A stretch of 64,000 nt of DNA from Variovorax boronicumulans (GTDB taxonomy: Bacteria; Pseudomonadota; Gammaproteobacteria; Burkholderiales; Burkholderiaceae_C): the NCBI RefSeq assembly GCF_019352895.1, contig NZ_JAAAFX010000009.1, forward strand, positions 1,465,486 to 1,529,485, in the 5' to 3' direction. The position numbers and the translations under genes are program-made. This document shows, in pieces, positions 24,443 to 32,909 of the stretch (position 1 is its first letter; the number at the start of each line of letters is the position of its first letter). Below the pieces are notes generated by a model that saw nothing but the letters and a program-made list of their open reading frames with translations, did not search any database and was not told where the DNA came from.

Positions 24443-26694
24443 TGCTGGCGCCGCGCGCCGCCGTCTCACGCACCCGCGCCGCGCTGCGGGTCGCGCTCAG
24501 CCACTACATCGCGAACGGCCTGTCCGTCGCGTTCGGGCTGTTCCTGATCTCGGCCGGCGTGCACCTCTGGCTGGGCGCGCTGGCAGGCGCCTCCGCGGCG
24601 GTCGGCGTGATCGTCGCCGCGCCACCGGACCTGGCCGCCCCGCGCCGCGGCAAGTTCCTGCAGATGCTGCCGGCCCCGCTGATCAGCCTGCCGCTGTTCT
24701 TCGCGGTGCAGATGCTGCACGGCGCACCGATCGGGCTCGGCCTGCTGATGGTGCCGGCCACCTTCCTGGCCTTCACCGCCATGGCCTGGGGCAAGCGCGG
24801 CATTCCCATCGCCATCGCGGTGATGCTGTCGATGATCTTCTCGATGGCCACGCACAAGCCCGCGAACCTGCACGAGGCGCTCGACCGCACCGTGCTCTTC
24901 GGTGTCGGCGCGGCGCTCTACATCGTCTATGCGACGCTGGCCAACCTGGCGCTCAACGGCCGCTACCGTGTGCAGGCCATGGCCGACGTGCTGCTCTCGC
25001 TGTCCGCGCTGATGCGCACCGAGGCCAGCCAGTTCACGTCGCGCGAGGAGTCGGGCGATGTGCGCGAGGTGCCCGCGCCGCTGCTCGGGCGCCTGCTGCG
25101 CGACCAGGCGGCGCTGGCCGACCAGCTGCAGGCCACGCGCGACCTGGTGCTCGAGTCGCCACGCACGCCGCAGCGCCAGCGGCTCGCCGGCATGCTGGTG
25201 ATCGTGCTCGAGATGCGCGACCACCTGCTGGCCAGCGAACTCGACCTCGAAGCGCTGCAGGCCCATCCCTCGCATGCACCGGCCCTGGCCGAGATGCGCC
25301 GCGTGCTCGAGGCCCTGGCCGACGACACCGCCGCGCTGGCCGACGCCTTGCTGATGGGCCGGCGCCCCGAGGCCGTGCCCGACCGCCGGCCGCAGCTGAT
25401 CGCGGTGCGCCCCTCCGCAGACGGTGCGCTACCCAACGCCGCGGCCGGCCCCTCGGCCGCCATGCTGGCGCGCGGCCTGGCCAGCCGCATCGGCCACATC
25501 AACGACGAGGTGCTGCGGCTGTCGGCCATGGCGCGCGGCGAAGCCGCCCCCGACCTGGCCGTGGTGCGCGCCAACTGGCACATGTTCGTCAGCCCGACGG
25601 CCTGGTCCTGGCGCCCCTTTCTCACGCTGTGGCGCTGGGATGCGCCGCCGCTGCGCCATGCGATCCGGGCTTCGCTGGCCATCGCCGTGGGCTATGGCGT
25701 GGCGCTGCTGCTGCCCTGGGGCTCGCACGACTACTGGATCCTGCTGACCATCGTGGTGGTGCTGCGCGGCAGCCTGTCGCAGACCCTGGAGCGGCGCAAT
25801 GCGCGGGTCGCCGGCACCTTGCTGGGCTGCGTGCTCGCGGTCGGCCTGCTGTCGGCGCATCCGTCGGCCGCGGTGCTGCTCACGGCGACGGTGGTGGCCC
25901 AGGCCGTGGCGCACGGCTTCGCGGTGCGGCGCTACCTGATCGCCGCGGTGGCGGCCACGGTGCTGGGGCTGGTGCAGGCGCACCTGCTCAACACCGGCGC
26001 AGCCCCGACCTTCGCGCTCTTCGAACGCATCGCCGACACCCTGATCGGCGCCGCGCTGGCCTGGGCCTTCTGCTACGTGCTGCCCTCGTGGGAGCGCAAC
26101 CAGATCCCGGCGCTGGTGGCGCGCGTGCTGCGCGCGCAGGCGCTGCACGCGCGGTTGGCACTGGGCCTGGGCCAGTTGCACGCGATCGACAGCAGCCCCG
26201 AACTCGATTGGCGGCTGGCACGCAAGGAAGCCTTCGACAGCCTCTCGGCGCTGGTGCAGGCCACGCAGCGCTCGCTGTCGGAGCCGCGCGCGGTGCGCCC
26301 GCCGATCGTGCCGCTGGAGCAGCTGCAGGCCCACAGCTACCAGCTGCTGGCCCAGCTGAGCGCGGTCAAGTCGATGCTGGTGCTGCGCCGCGACCGGCTC
26401 ACGCCCGCCGACATCGAAGGGCCGCTGCAACGCACCTCCGCGCGCATCGAAGCGGCCATCGGCAGCATGCCCATCGCCGGCAGCGACCTGCCCTCCGCCG
26501 CGCCGGCCACCGCGCTGGCCGGCCCGATCCCGCTGCCCGACCCCTTCGACAACGACATCAGCCCCTGGCTGCTGCGCCGGCTCGACCTCGCCACCGGCAT
26601 CTCGGTGCAGCTGCGCGATGACGCGGCACGCATCCTGCAGGCCCTTTCCGAAGATTCCCTCCACCCCTCCTTGCAAGGAACCCCTGAACGATGA
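24442..26694 (+). CDS. FUSC-family (YccS/aromatic acid exporter-like) membrane protein
   Basis: A 750-residue inner-membrane protein with two blocks of membrane helices, at about residues 15-170 and 415-560, the duplicated FUSC layout of YccS/YhfK and the fusaric acid/p-hydroxybenzoic acid efflux proteins. Representative segments are ANGLSVAFGLFLISAGVHLW and GSHDYWILLTIVVVLRGSLS. Long cytoplasmic helical regions follow each block. The ATG overlaps the suhB stop, and the stop overlaps the mscS start by ATGA, so suhB-FUSC-mscS looks like one coupled operon. The substrate cannot be told. Confidence 0.82.
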   Translation: MLAPRAAVSRTRAALRVALSHYIANGLSVAFGLFLISAGVHLWLGALAGASAAVGVIVAAPPDLAAPRRGKFLQMLPAPLISLPLFFAVQMLHGAPIGLGLLMVPATFLAFTAMAWGKRGIPIAIAVMLSMIFSMATHKPANLHEALDRTVLFGVGAALYIVYATLANLALNGRYRVQAMADVLLSLSALMRTEASQFTSREESGDVREVPAPLLGRLLRDQAALADQLQATRDLVLESPRTPQRQRLAGMLVIVLEMRDHLLASELDLEALQAHPSHAPALAEMRRVLEALADDTAALADALLMGRRPEAVPDRRPQLIAVRPSADGALPNAAAGPSAAMLARGLASRIGHINDEVLRLSAMARGEAAPDLAVVRANWHMFVSPTAWSWRPFLTLWRWDAPPLRHAIRASLAIAVGYGVALLLPWGSHDYWILLTIVVVLRGSLSQTLERRNARVAGTLLGCVLAVGLLSAHPSAAVLLTATVVAQAVAHGFAVRRYLIAAVAATVLGLVQAHLLNTGAAPTFALFERIADTLIGAALAWAFCYVLPSWERNQIPALVARVLRAQALHARLALGLGQLHAIDSSPELDWRLARKEAFDSLSALVQATQRSLSEPRAVRPPIVPLEQLQAHSYQLLAQLSAVKSMLVLRRDRLTPADIEGPLQRTSARIEAAIGSMPIAGSDLPSAAPATALAGPIPLPDPFDNDISPWLLRRLDLATGISVQLRDDAARILQALSEDSLHPSLQGTPER

Positions 26695-27785
26695 ACAAAG
26701 ACATGCTGCTCGGCCACCCCTGGTTCGCTCCCGCCCTTTCCGCCCTGATCGCCGTCTTTCTCGCGCTGCTCGTGCACCGCGTGGCCTCGGCGGTGCTTCA
26801 GAGGGTGACGCGCCACACGCCGGTGCTGCATGCGCTTCTGGTCAACATCAAGCCTGCGGCCCGACTGGTGCTGCCGCTGCTGGCGCTGCAGATGGTCTGG
26901 CAGGCGGCGCCCGATGAACTGCGCTTCATCGCGGGCGTGCGGCATCTCAACGGCCTGCTGCTGATCGCCGCGGCCAGCTGGCTCGCGATCCGCGCAATCA
27001 ACGGCTTCGCCGACGGCCTGATCGCCAAGCACCCCTACGACGCGGCCGACAACCTGCAGGCGCGGCGCGTGCTCACGCAGACGCGCGTGCTGGCGCGCAC
27101 TGCCAACAGCATGCTGCTGGTGGCCGGGGGCGCCATGATGCTCATGACCTTCCCGGGCGCGCGCCAGGTCGGCGCCAGCCTGCTGGCCTCGGCCGGCGTG
27201 ATCGGTATCGTGGCCGGCCTGGCCGCCAAGCCGGTGTTCAGCAACCTGATCGCGGGCCTGCAGATCGCGCTGGCGCAGCCGATCCGCATCGACGACGTGC
27301 TGGTGGTCGAGGGCGAATGGGGGCGCGTGGAAGAGATCACCGGCACCTTCGTCGTGCTCAAGATCTGGGACGACCGCCGGCTGATCCTGCCGCTGAGCTA
27401 CTTCATCGAGAAGCCCTTCCAGAACTGGACCCGGCACAACGCGCAGCTGCTGGGCACGGTGTTCGTCTACGCCGACTACGGCATGCCGCTCGAACCGCTG
27501 CGCACCGAGGTCGAGCGCCTCGTGAAGGCGGCGCCCGAATGGGACGGACGCTTCTTCAACCTGCGGGTGGTCGACACCACCGAGCGCGCGATGCAGATCC
27601 GCGTGCTGTGCACCGCGGCCAATTCCAGCCTGGCCTTCGACCTGCGCTGCACGGTGCGCGAGGGGCTGATCGCCTTCATGCAGCGCGAGTACCCGCAGTT
27701 CCTGCCGCGACTGCGCGTGGAGGACGGCGATGCGGCCGCGCCGCGCGGCGCCGCCGCGCTGCCTCCGCAACAGCAGCCCGTCTAG
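26691..27785 (+). CDS. Small-conductance mechanosensitive channel, MscS family
   Basis: MscS-family channel of 364 residues with four predicted helices before the conserved pore and beta domain. The pore-lining helix and Sm-fold are VIGIVAGLAAKPVFSNLIAG, LAQPIRIDDVLVVEGEWGRV and EEITGTFVVLKIWDDRRLIL, then PLSYFIEKPFQNWTR. It would open on hypo-osmotic shock to release solutes. Its start overlaps the FUSC stop and its end overlaps the convergent ygiW-like gene by four bases. The short Pro/Gln tail after residue 345 is low complexity. Confidence 0.88.
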   Translation: MNKDMLLGHPWFAPALSALIAVFLALLVHRVASAVLQRVTRHTPVLHALLVNIKPAARLVLPLLALQMVWQAAPDELRFIAGVRHLNGLLLIAAASWLAIRAINGFADGLIAKHPYDAADNLQARRVLTQTRVLARTANSMLLVAGGAMMLMTFPGARQVGASLLASAGVIGIVAGLAAKPVFSNLIAGLQIALAQPIRIDDVLVVEGEWGRVEEITGTFVVLKIWDDRRLILPLSYFIEKPFQNWTRHNAQLLGTVFVYADYGMPLEPLRTEVERLVKAAPEWDGRFFNLRVVDTTERAMQIRVLCTAANSSLAFDLRCTVREGLIAFMQREYPQFLPRLRVEDGDAAAPRGAAALPPQQQPV

Positions 27786-28183
27786 GGCAGCAGGCGCAGC
27801 GACTCGACCTCGAACTCCGTCTTGCGCAGGTCCTTGTCGATCTCGCCCGTGAGCTCCACGCGCTGCTCGGCACTGACCGGCTGGCCCGGCGGGAAATGCT
27901 TGGCCGAGATCTCCACCGTCATGCGGCCGCTGTCGTCGGCGAAGCTGTAGTTCTTGCCGCCGTCGTGCGACACGATGCGGCCCTGCAGCCGCGCGTACTG
28001 GTCGTCGCGACCGGTCTCGAGCAGCTGCTTGACCGTCATCAGCGGCACCGTGCTGGGGCCGGTGTAGGTCGATGCGGCCTGGCCCTTGGCGGCGGGCGAC
28101 GGGCCGGTGTACTGGGCCCATGCGGGCGCCGTGACACCCGCGATGCTCAGCGCGAGGACGAAGGCGGTGGCGGTCTTTTTCAT
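27782..28183 (-). CDS. ygiW: YgiW/YdeI-family periplasmic stress-tolerance OB-fold protein
   Basis: Periplasmic BOF (bacterial OB fold) protein of 133 residues, the family of YgiW/VisP and YdeI that protects against peroxide, cationic peptides and other envelope stress. The signal peptide ends PAWA/QYTG. The OB fold includes VKQLLETGRDDQYARLQGRI, DGGKNYSFADDSGRMTVEIS and VELTGEIDKDLRKTEFEVES. AAGGAG precedes the ATG. It lies 93 bases downstream of qseC on the same strand; in E. coli ygiW is divergent from qseBC, so the order is rearranged but the association is kept. Confidence 0.85.
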   Translation of the reverse strand: MKKTATAFVLALSIAGVTAPAWAQYTGPSPAAKGQAASTYTGPSTVPLMTVKQLLETGRDDQYARLQGRIVSHDGGKNYSFADDSGRMTVEISAKHFPPGQPVSAEQRVELTGEIDKDLRKTEFEVESLRLLP

Positions 28184-28276
28184 GGTTTCACTCCTTGAGG
28201 TGGAATGCCCGGTGCCGGATGCACCGAAGGCATGACCGCATTGAAACTGCCGAAGCTGAAGGCGATCTGATGCCGC

Positions 28277-29653
28277 TCAAGCGGCGGGGAACGCCAGCAC
28301 CACGCCCAGTCCCCGGCCGTCGATCCCGGCCTCGAAGCGCAGCGTCGCACCATGCAGCGCCGCGATGCGCGCCACGATCGACAGGCCCAGCCCGCTGCCG
28401 GCCTGGCCGCTGCCCAGCACGCGGTAGAAGCGCTCGGTGAGCCGTGCGCGATCGGCCTCGGACACGCCCGGTCCGTCGTCGCGCACCGCGATGCGGAGCT
28501 TGCCGTCGATGGACCTGGCATCGACCTGCACGCGCCCGCCCGCGCCGCCGTAGCGCAGCGCGTTGTCGACCAGGTTGCGCAGCGCGCTCTCGAGCAGCGC
28601 GGGATGTGCCTGCACCACCAGGCCGCCGCCATCGCAGTGCAAGGCCGCGCCGGGCCACGCGGCGGCCAGGCGGCCCATGAGCGCATCGAGGTCCACCGCT
28701 TCCGTCACCAGGGCTTCCGGCCGCTCGGGATCGAGCCGGGCCAGCGCGAGCAGGCTCTCGGTCAGCGCGGTGCAGCGATCGACCTCCTCGCGCAGACCCT
28801 GCAGGTCGATCGGCACACCGCTGGCCACGGCCTGCTGCCGCTGCATCAGCTGGATGCGCATGCGCAAGGCGGCCAGCGGCGTGCGCAGCTCGTGGGCCGC
28901 GTCGGCGGTGAAGCGCCGCTCGGCCTGCAGCGCGTGGCCCAGGCGGCCGAGCACCAGGTTGAGCGCCTGCACGATCGGCAGCAGCTCGCGCGGCTCCTGG
29001 TCGGCGGCCACCGGGCTCAGGTCGTCGGGCGACTTGGCCGCGATGCGCTCGGCGGTGCGCTCGACCGGCTGCAGCAAGCGGCGGATCACGAACCAGCAGA
29101 AGCCGCCGAGCAGCACCAGCAGCGCCAGCATCGGCCAGACCAGGTCCTCGGCCATTTCCTCGAGCAGTTCGAGGCGCTCGTCCCAGGGCTGGCCGATCTG
29201 CACCTGCGCGCCGCCGTCCGCGGCCCGCAGCAGGTAGACGCGCCAGGCGCGGCCGTCGACCCACACGTTCTCGTAGCCCTTGCGGCGATCGAAGGACCGC
29301 GAGAAGGGCTGCGCTGGCGCGTCGTCGGCGCGGTGCAGCACGCGGCCGTCGCGCGAGACCAGCTGGTAGTGCAGCTTGAGCTTGGCCGCCGCGCGGCGCT
29401 CGTCGAGTTCGCCGGGCGCGCTGCTCGGTGCCTGCGCCGTGCCGAGCACCAGCACCAGCCGGGCGCCCTCCTTCAGCGCATCGTCGAACACCTCGCTGGT
29501 CTCGCGCCAGGCCACGTGCACCACCACCGCCAGGCTCACCAGCCAGACCGCCACGCTGGCGCCGAGAACCGAGACGATCAGCCGGCGCCGCAGCGAATAG
29601 GCGCCGCGCGCGGCACGGCGCTCGGCGCGCCAGCGCTGGAAACGGGCGCGCAT
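28277..29653 (-). CDS. qseC: Sensor histidine kinase, QseC-like
   Basis: Inner-membrane kinase of 458 residues. Two membrane helices (about 29-50 and 178-200) flank a periplasmic sensor with YQLVSRDGRVLHRADDAP and KGYENVWVDGRAWRVY, similar to the QseC N-terminal sensor. A HAMP-like linker precedes His254 in FTADAAHELRTPLAALRMRI. The ATPase domain shows LVDNALRYGGAGG, VRDDGPGVSEADRARL and GSGLGLSIVARIAALHG. The ATG overlaps the qseB stop (ATGA). QseC in enterobacteria senses catecholamines or autoinducer-3 and activates QseB; the signal here is unknown. Confidence 0.87.
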   Translation of the reverse strand: MRARFQRWRAERRAARGAYSLRRRLIVSVLGASVAVWLVSLAVVVHVAWRETSEVFDDALKEGARLVLVLGTAQAPSSAPGELDERRAAAKLKLHYQLVSRDGRVLHRADDAPAQPFSRSFDRRKGYENVWVDGRAWRVYLLRAADGGAQVQIGQPWDERLELLEEMAEDLVWPMLALLVLLGGFCWFVIRRLLQPVERTAERIAAKSPDDLSPVAADQEPRELLPIVQALNLVLGRLGHALQAERRFTADAAHELRTPLAALRMRIQLMQRQQAVASGVPIDLQGLREEVDRCTALTESLLALARLDPERPEALVTEAVDLDALMGRLAAAWPGAALHCDGGGLVVQAHPALLESALRNLVDNALRYGGAGGRVQVDARSIDGKLRIAVRDDGPGVSEADRARLTERFYRVLGSGQAGSGLGLSIVARIAALHGATLRFEAGIDGRGLGVVLAFPAA

Positions 29654-30315
29654 CAGACCACCGCGCCCAGGCCGTAGCCCTGGTTGCGCACGGTCACGAT
29701 GAACTTGCTGCCCAGCTTCTTGCGCAGGTTGTAGACATGCACCTCGATCGCGTTGCTCTCGACCTCCTCGCCCCAGCCGTAGAGCGCCTCCTCGAGCTGC
29801 GCGCGGCTCTGCACCTGGGCGCTGCGCCGCATCAGCGCCAGCAGCACCGCGAACTCGCGCGCGGTGAGCTGCACCGGCTCGCCGTCGCGCGTCACGCGCT
29901 TGGCGGCCGGGTCGAGCTCGACGCCGCCGTGGCGCAGCGTGGGCGCGGGCTCGCGCGCTTCGCGGCGCAAGGCAGCGCGGATCCGGGCCGACAGTTCTTC
30001 CAGGTCGAAAGGCTTGACCAGGTAGTCGTCGGCGCCCAGGTCCAGGCCCGCGACGCGGTCTTCCAGCGTGTCGCGCGCGGTGATCACGATCACCGGGATC
30101 GCCGCGCGGCGTGAGCGCAGCGCCGCGAGCACCGCCTCGCCCGCCATGCCGGGCAGGCCGCGGTCGAGCAGCAGGCACTGGTAGTCGTGGGTGCGCAGCG
30201 CCGTGTCGGCCTGGTCCCCACGACGCAGCCAGTCGACCGCATAGCCGTCGAGCTGCAGCCACGACTGGAGCGTGGCGCCAAGGGAGGGATCGTCTTCGAC
30301 CAACAGGATGCGCAT
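29653..30315 (-). CDS. qseB: OmpR-family response regulator, QseB-like
   Basis: Response regulator of 220 residues. The receiver has ILLVEDDPSLGATL, phosphoacceptor Asp51 in LLLDRGLPGM, ITARDTLEDRVAGLDLGADD and YLVKPFDLEELSARIRAAL. The winged helix has LTAREFAVLLALMRRSAQVQ and SNAIEVHVYNLRKKLG. The operon order qseB-qseC-ygiW on one strand, divergent from yqjI, supports the QseB assignment over other OmpR-type regulators. Only a weak 11-base-period repeat (CCTCAG-N5-CTTCAT on this strand) is seen upstream. Confidence 0.87.
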   Translation of the reverse strand: MRILLVEDDPSLGATLQSWLQLDGYAVDWLRRGDQADTALRTHDYQCLLLDRGLPGMAGEAVLAALRSRRAAIPVIVITARDTLEDRVAGLDLGADDYLVKPFDLEELSARIRAALRREAREPAPTLRHGGVELDPAAKRVTRDGEPVQLTAREFAVLLALMRRSAQVQSRAQLEEALYGWGEEVESNAIEVHVYNLRKKLGSKFIVTVRNQGYGLGAVV

Positions 30316-30372
30316 GGCGCAAGGCTAGCGCAGCGCGATGAAGCGAATCTGAGGCGATGGCGCGCGACCTGG

Positions 30373-30416
30373 TTGACTTAGACTCTATTTAGATATATCG
30401 TTATCTAATTCGATAG
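30373..30416 (+). promoter_or_regulatory. yqjI promoter with overlapping inverted-repeat operator
   Basis: TTGACT (30373-30378) and TATCGT (30396-30401) are -35 and -10 candidates 17 bases apart. The -10 lies inside the inverted repeat TAGATA-N6-TATCTA (30390-30407), which also holds the palindrome GATATATC (30392-30399); another TATC/GATA pair ends at 30415. It is an AT-rich island in a GC-rich region, 24 bases before the yqjI ATG. The layout fits repression by the encoded PadR-family protein. Confidence 0.55.
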
Positions 30417-30430
30417 AACGAAAGAACCCC

Positions 30431-31009
30431 ATGCGCCATTCCCACTCCCCCCATTTCCACGGCCACCACCACGCCCGCATGGCCCGCAGCGAACACGAAG
30501 ACGGCCTGGGCGGCGGTCGCGGCCCCCGGGGCGGCGGCGGTGGCCGCATCTTCGGCCATGGCGGCCTGCGCTTCGTGCTGCTGCAGCTGATCGCCGACAA
30601 GCCAAGCCACGGCTACGAACTCATCAAGTCGATCGAGGACCGGCTCGGCGGCGCCTACAGCCCCAGCCCGGGCACGGTCTACCCCACGCTCACGCTGATG
30701 GAAGAACTGGGCTACCTCACGGTCGAGGCCGCCGATGCGGGCGGCCGCAAGCGCTACTGCATCACCGACACCGGCCAGGCTTTCCTGGCCGAAAACCGCG
30801 CCACCGCCGACGCCATGCTGGCGCGGATGAACGGTGGCGTCGATGGCGCCGGCCCGCGGGCCGGCCGGCCGCCGCAGGTCATGCGGGCCATCGAGAACCT
30901 CAAGCTAGCCATGCGAATGCGACTCGCGCGTGAAGCGCTGACGCCGGCGCAAGCCAATGCCTTCGCCGCGGTGCTCGACCACGCCGCACAACAACTGGAA
31001 CAGATCTGA
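30431..31009 (+). CDS. yqjI: PadR-family transcriptional repressor, YqjI-like
   Basis: PadR-family winged-helix regulator of 192 residues with a metal-binding N-terminus. The first 30 residues contain many histidines (MRHSHSPHFHGHHHARM), the hallmark of YqjI, which in E. coli represses the ferric reductase gene yqjH and responds to iron and nickel. The PadR domain (about 45-130) has LRFVLLQLIADKPSHGYELI, SPSPGTVYPTLTLMEELGYL and AGGRKRYCITDTGQAFLAEN. The downstream gene is the YqjH-like reductase, starting at the next base after the stop. Autoregulation is likely from the operator over its own promoter. Confidence 0.88.
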   Translation: MRHSHSPHFHGHHHARMARSEHEDGLGGGRGPRGGGGGRIFGHGGLRFVLLQLIADKPSHGYELIKSIEDRLGGAYSPSPGTVYPTLTLMEELGYLTVEAADAGGRKRYCITDTGQAFLAENRATADAMLARMNGGVDGAGPRAGRPPQVMRAIENLKLAMRMRLAREALTPAQANAFAAVLDHAAQQLEQI

Positions 31010-31837
31010 ATGAACGACATCACCACTGCCTCTTCTCCCGAGCGCACACCCCAACGCGTGCGCCACACGCTGCGCTTCCGTGAACTCGAAGTGCGCCAGG
31101 TCCGGCGCATCACGCCGCACTTGGTGCGCGTCACTGTCGGTGGCGAGGCGCTCGAGGGCTTCACGAGCCCGGGCTTCGACGACCACGTGAAGCTCTTCTT
31201 CCCCGACGCGCAGACCGGCGTGCTGACGCTGCCCACGGCCGGCCCCGAGGGCCCGATCTGGCCCGAGGGCCGCAAGCCCACGATGCGCGACTACACGCCG
31301 CGCCGCTTCGATGCGGCCGCGCGCACGCTGGAACTCGACTTCGCGCTGCACGAGGCCGGCCCGGCCACACGCTGGGCCGAACAGGCCGCCCCCGGGCAGC
31401 GCCTGGGTGTGGGCGGTCCGCGCGGCTCCTTCATCGTGCCGATGGCCTTCGACTGGCACCTGCTGATCGGCGACGACACCGCGCTGCCCGCGATCGCACG
31501 CCGCCTGGCCGAACTGCCGAAGGGTGCGCGCGCCGTCGTGCTGGCCGAAGTCGAGAGCGAGGCCGACCATGTCGACCTGCCCAGCGAAGCCGACGTCGCC
31601 ATCACCTGGGTGCACCGCGCAGGCGCAGCCCGTGGCACGCCGCCGCTGCTGGCGGCGCTGCATGCGGCGCGCCTGCCCACCGGCGCGTTCCATGCCTGGA
31701 TCGGCTGCGAGTCGGCGCACGCGAAGGTGCTGCGCGCGCACCTGATCGACGAGTGCCGCGCCAATCCGAAATGGATTCGTGCCTCGGGTTACTGGCGCGA
31801 CGGCAGCGCCGGGACCCACGACTCGCACGACGAGTAA
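31010..31837 (+). CDS. yqjH: Siderophore-interacting protein (ferric-siderophore reductase), YqjH-like
   Basis: Cytoplasmic flavoprotein of 275 residues in the SIP/ViuB/YqjH family, which releases iron from imported ferric siderophores by reduction. The FAD-binding N-terminal domain has VRRITPHLVRVTVGGEALEG, the flavin motif MRDYTPRRFD and GGPRGSFIVP. The C-terminal nucleotide-like domain has HLLIGDDTALPAIARRLAEL, AEVESEADHV, and HAWIGCESAHAKVLRAHLID. It directly follows yqjI. It may complete the path begun by the TonB receptor 24 kb away; a link between them is inference. Confidence 0.9.
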   Translation: MNDITTASSPERTPQRVRHTLRFRELEVRQVRRITPHLVRVTVGGEALEGFTSPGFDDHVKLFFPDAQTGVLTLPTAGPEGPIWPEGRKPTMRDYTPRRFDAAARTLELDFALHEAGPATRWAEQAAPGQRLGVGGPRGSFIVPMAFDWHLLIGDDTALPAIARRLAELPKGARAVVLAEVESEADHVDLPSEADVAITWVHRAGAARGTPPLLAALHAARLPTGAFHAWIGCESAHAKVLRAHLIDECRANPKWIRASGYWRDGSAGTHDSHDE

Positions 31838-31841
31838 GAAC

Positions 31842-32909
31842 TCAGTCGGCCTGCGCCAGCGCCCATTCGACGTGCTCGCGCACGAGCGCGCTCGGGTGCT
31901 CGGCGCGTGAGGACAGCGCCTCGGCCGCATCGGCCGCCCCGGCGCGCACCGCGTTGCCCAGCGCGACCGCGATGTTGCGCAGCCAGCGCTCGTGGCCGAT
32001 GCGGCGGATCGGGCTGCCTTCGGTGTGGCGCAGGAATTCCTCCTCGCTCCACGCGAACAGCGCGCCCAGCGTGCGGCCGGTCAGGCCCTCGCGCGCATCG
32101 AAATCGGGCAGCGTGCTCTTCTTGGCGAACTTGTTCCAGGGGCAGATCAGCTGGCAGTCGTCGCAGCCGTAGATGCGGTTGCCGATCAGCGGCCGCAGTT
32201 CGGCCGGGATCGCGCCCGGATGCTCGATGGTCAGGTACGAGATGCAGCGCCGCGCGTCGAGCCGCTGCGGCGCGACGATGGCCTGCGTCGGGCAGACGTC
32301 GATGCAGGCGCTGCAGCTGCCGCAGTGCGGCGTGACCGGCGCGCTTTCGGGCAGCGCCATGTCCACGTAGATCTCGCCCAGGAAGAACATCGAGCCGGCG
32401 TCGCGGTCCAGCACCAGCGTGTGCTTGCCGCGCCAGCCCTGGCCGCTGCGCGAGGCCAGCTCGGCCTCGAGCACCGGCGCCGAATCGGTGAAAGCGCGGT
32501 GGCCGAAGGGGCCGACCTCTTCGGCGATGCGCGTGGCCAGCGTCGCGAGCCGGTTGCGCAGCACCTTGTGGTAGTCGCGGCCCCGCGCATAGACCGACAC
32601 GATCGCCTCGCCCGGCCGCTCGAGCCGCGCGAACTCCACCGCCTGCCAGTCGCCCGGCGTGGCGCGCGGCAGGTAGTTCATGCGCGCGGTGATCACCGAC
32701 ACCGTGCCCGGCACCAGCTCGGCCGGCCGCGCGCGGCGCGTGCCATGCGTGGCCATGTAATGCATCTCGCCATGGAACCCTTGGGCCAGCCATTGCATCA
32801 GACCCGGCTCGGCGCTCGACAGATCGACGCCCGCGACGCCGATTTGGGAGAATCCCAATTCCCGGGCCAAGGCCTGAATACGAAGAACGAGTGGATGGCT
32901 GCCGATCAC
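31842..32909 (-). CDS. queG: Epoxyqueuosine reductase
   Basis: Cobalamin-dependent reductase of 355 residues that performs the last step of queuosine synthesis in tRNA. Family blocks include IGVAGVDLSSAEPGLMQWLA, FTDSAPVLEAELASRSGQGW and FFLGEIYVDMALP. Two 4Fe-4S clusters are bound by CGSCSACIDVCPTQAI and CDDCQLICPWNKFAKK. A HEAT-like repeat segment ends the protein. The start is GTG at 32909 (reading M-I-G-S-H-P), since the family begins only about ten residues before QALARELGF. This start lies inside the 5' end of the divergent tsaE gene, so the two overlap head to head by 15 bases. Confidence 0.9.
   Translation of the reverse strand: MIGSHPLVLRIQALARELGFSQIGVAGVDLSSAEPGLMQWLAQGFHGEMHYMATHGTRRARPAELVPGTVSVITARMNYLPRATPGDWQAVEFARLERPGEAIVSVYARGRDYHKVLRNRLATLATRIAEEVGPFGHRAFTDSAPVLEAELASRSGQGWRGKHTLVLDRDAGSMFFLGEIYVDMALPESAPVTPHCGSCSACIDVCPTQAIVAPQRLDARRCISYLTIEHPGAIPAELRPLIGNRIYGCDDCQLICPWNKFAKKSTLPDFDAREGLTGRTLGALFAWSEEEFLRHTEGSPIRRIGHERWLRNIAVALGNAVRAGAADAAEALSSRAEHPSALVREHVEWALAQAD

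Noticed and set aside
30338..30354. An 11-base-period repeat (ATGAAG-N5-CTGAGG) upstream of qseB resembling the boxes at eptA
   Set aside because: Only three to four bases match per half-site, and the distance to any -10 is not the same, so it is not counted as a member of that set.
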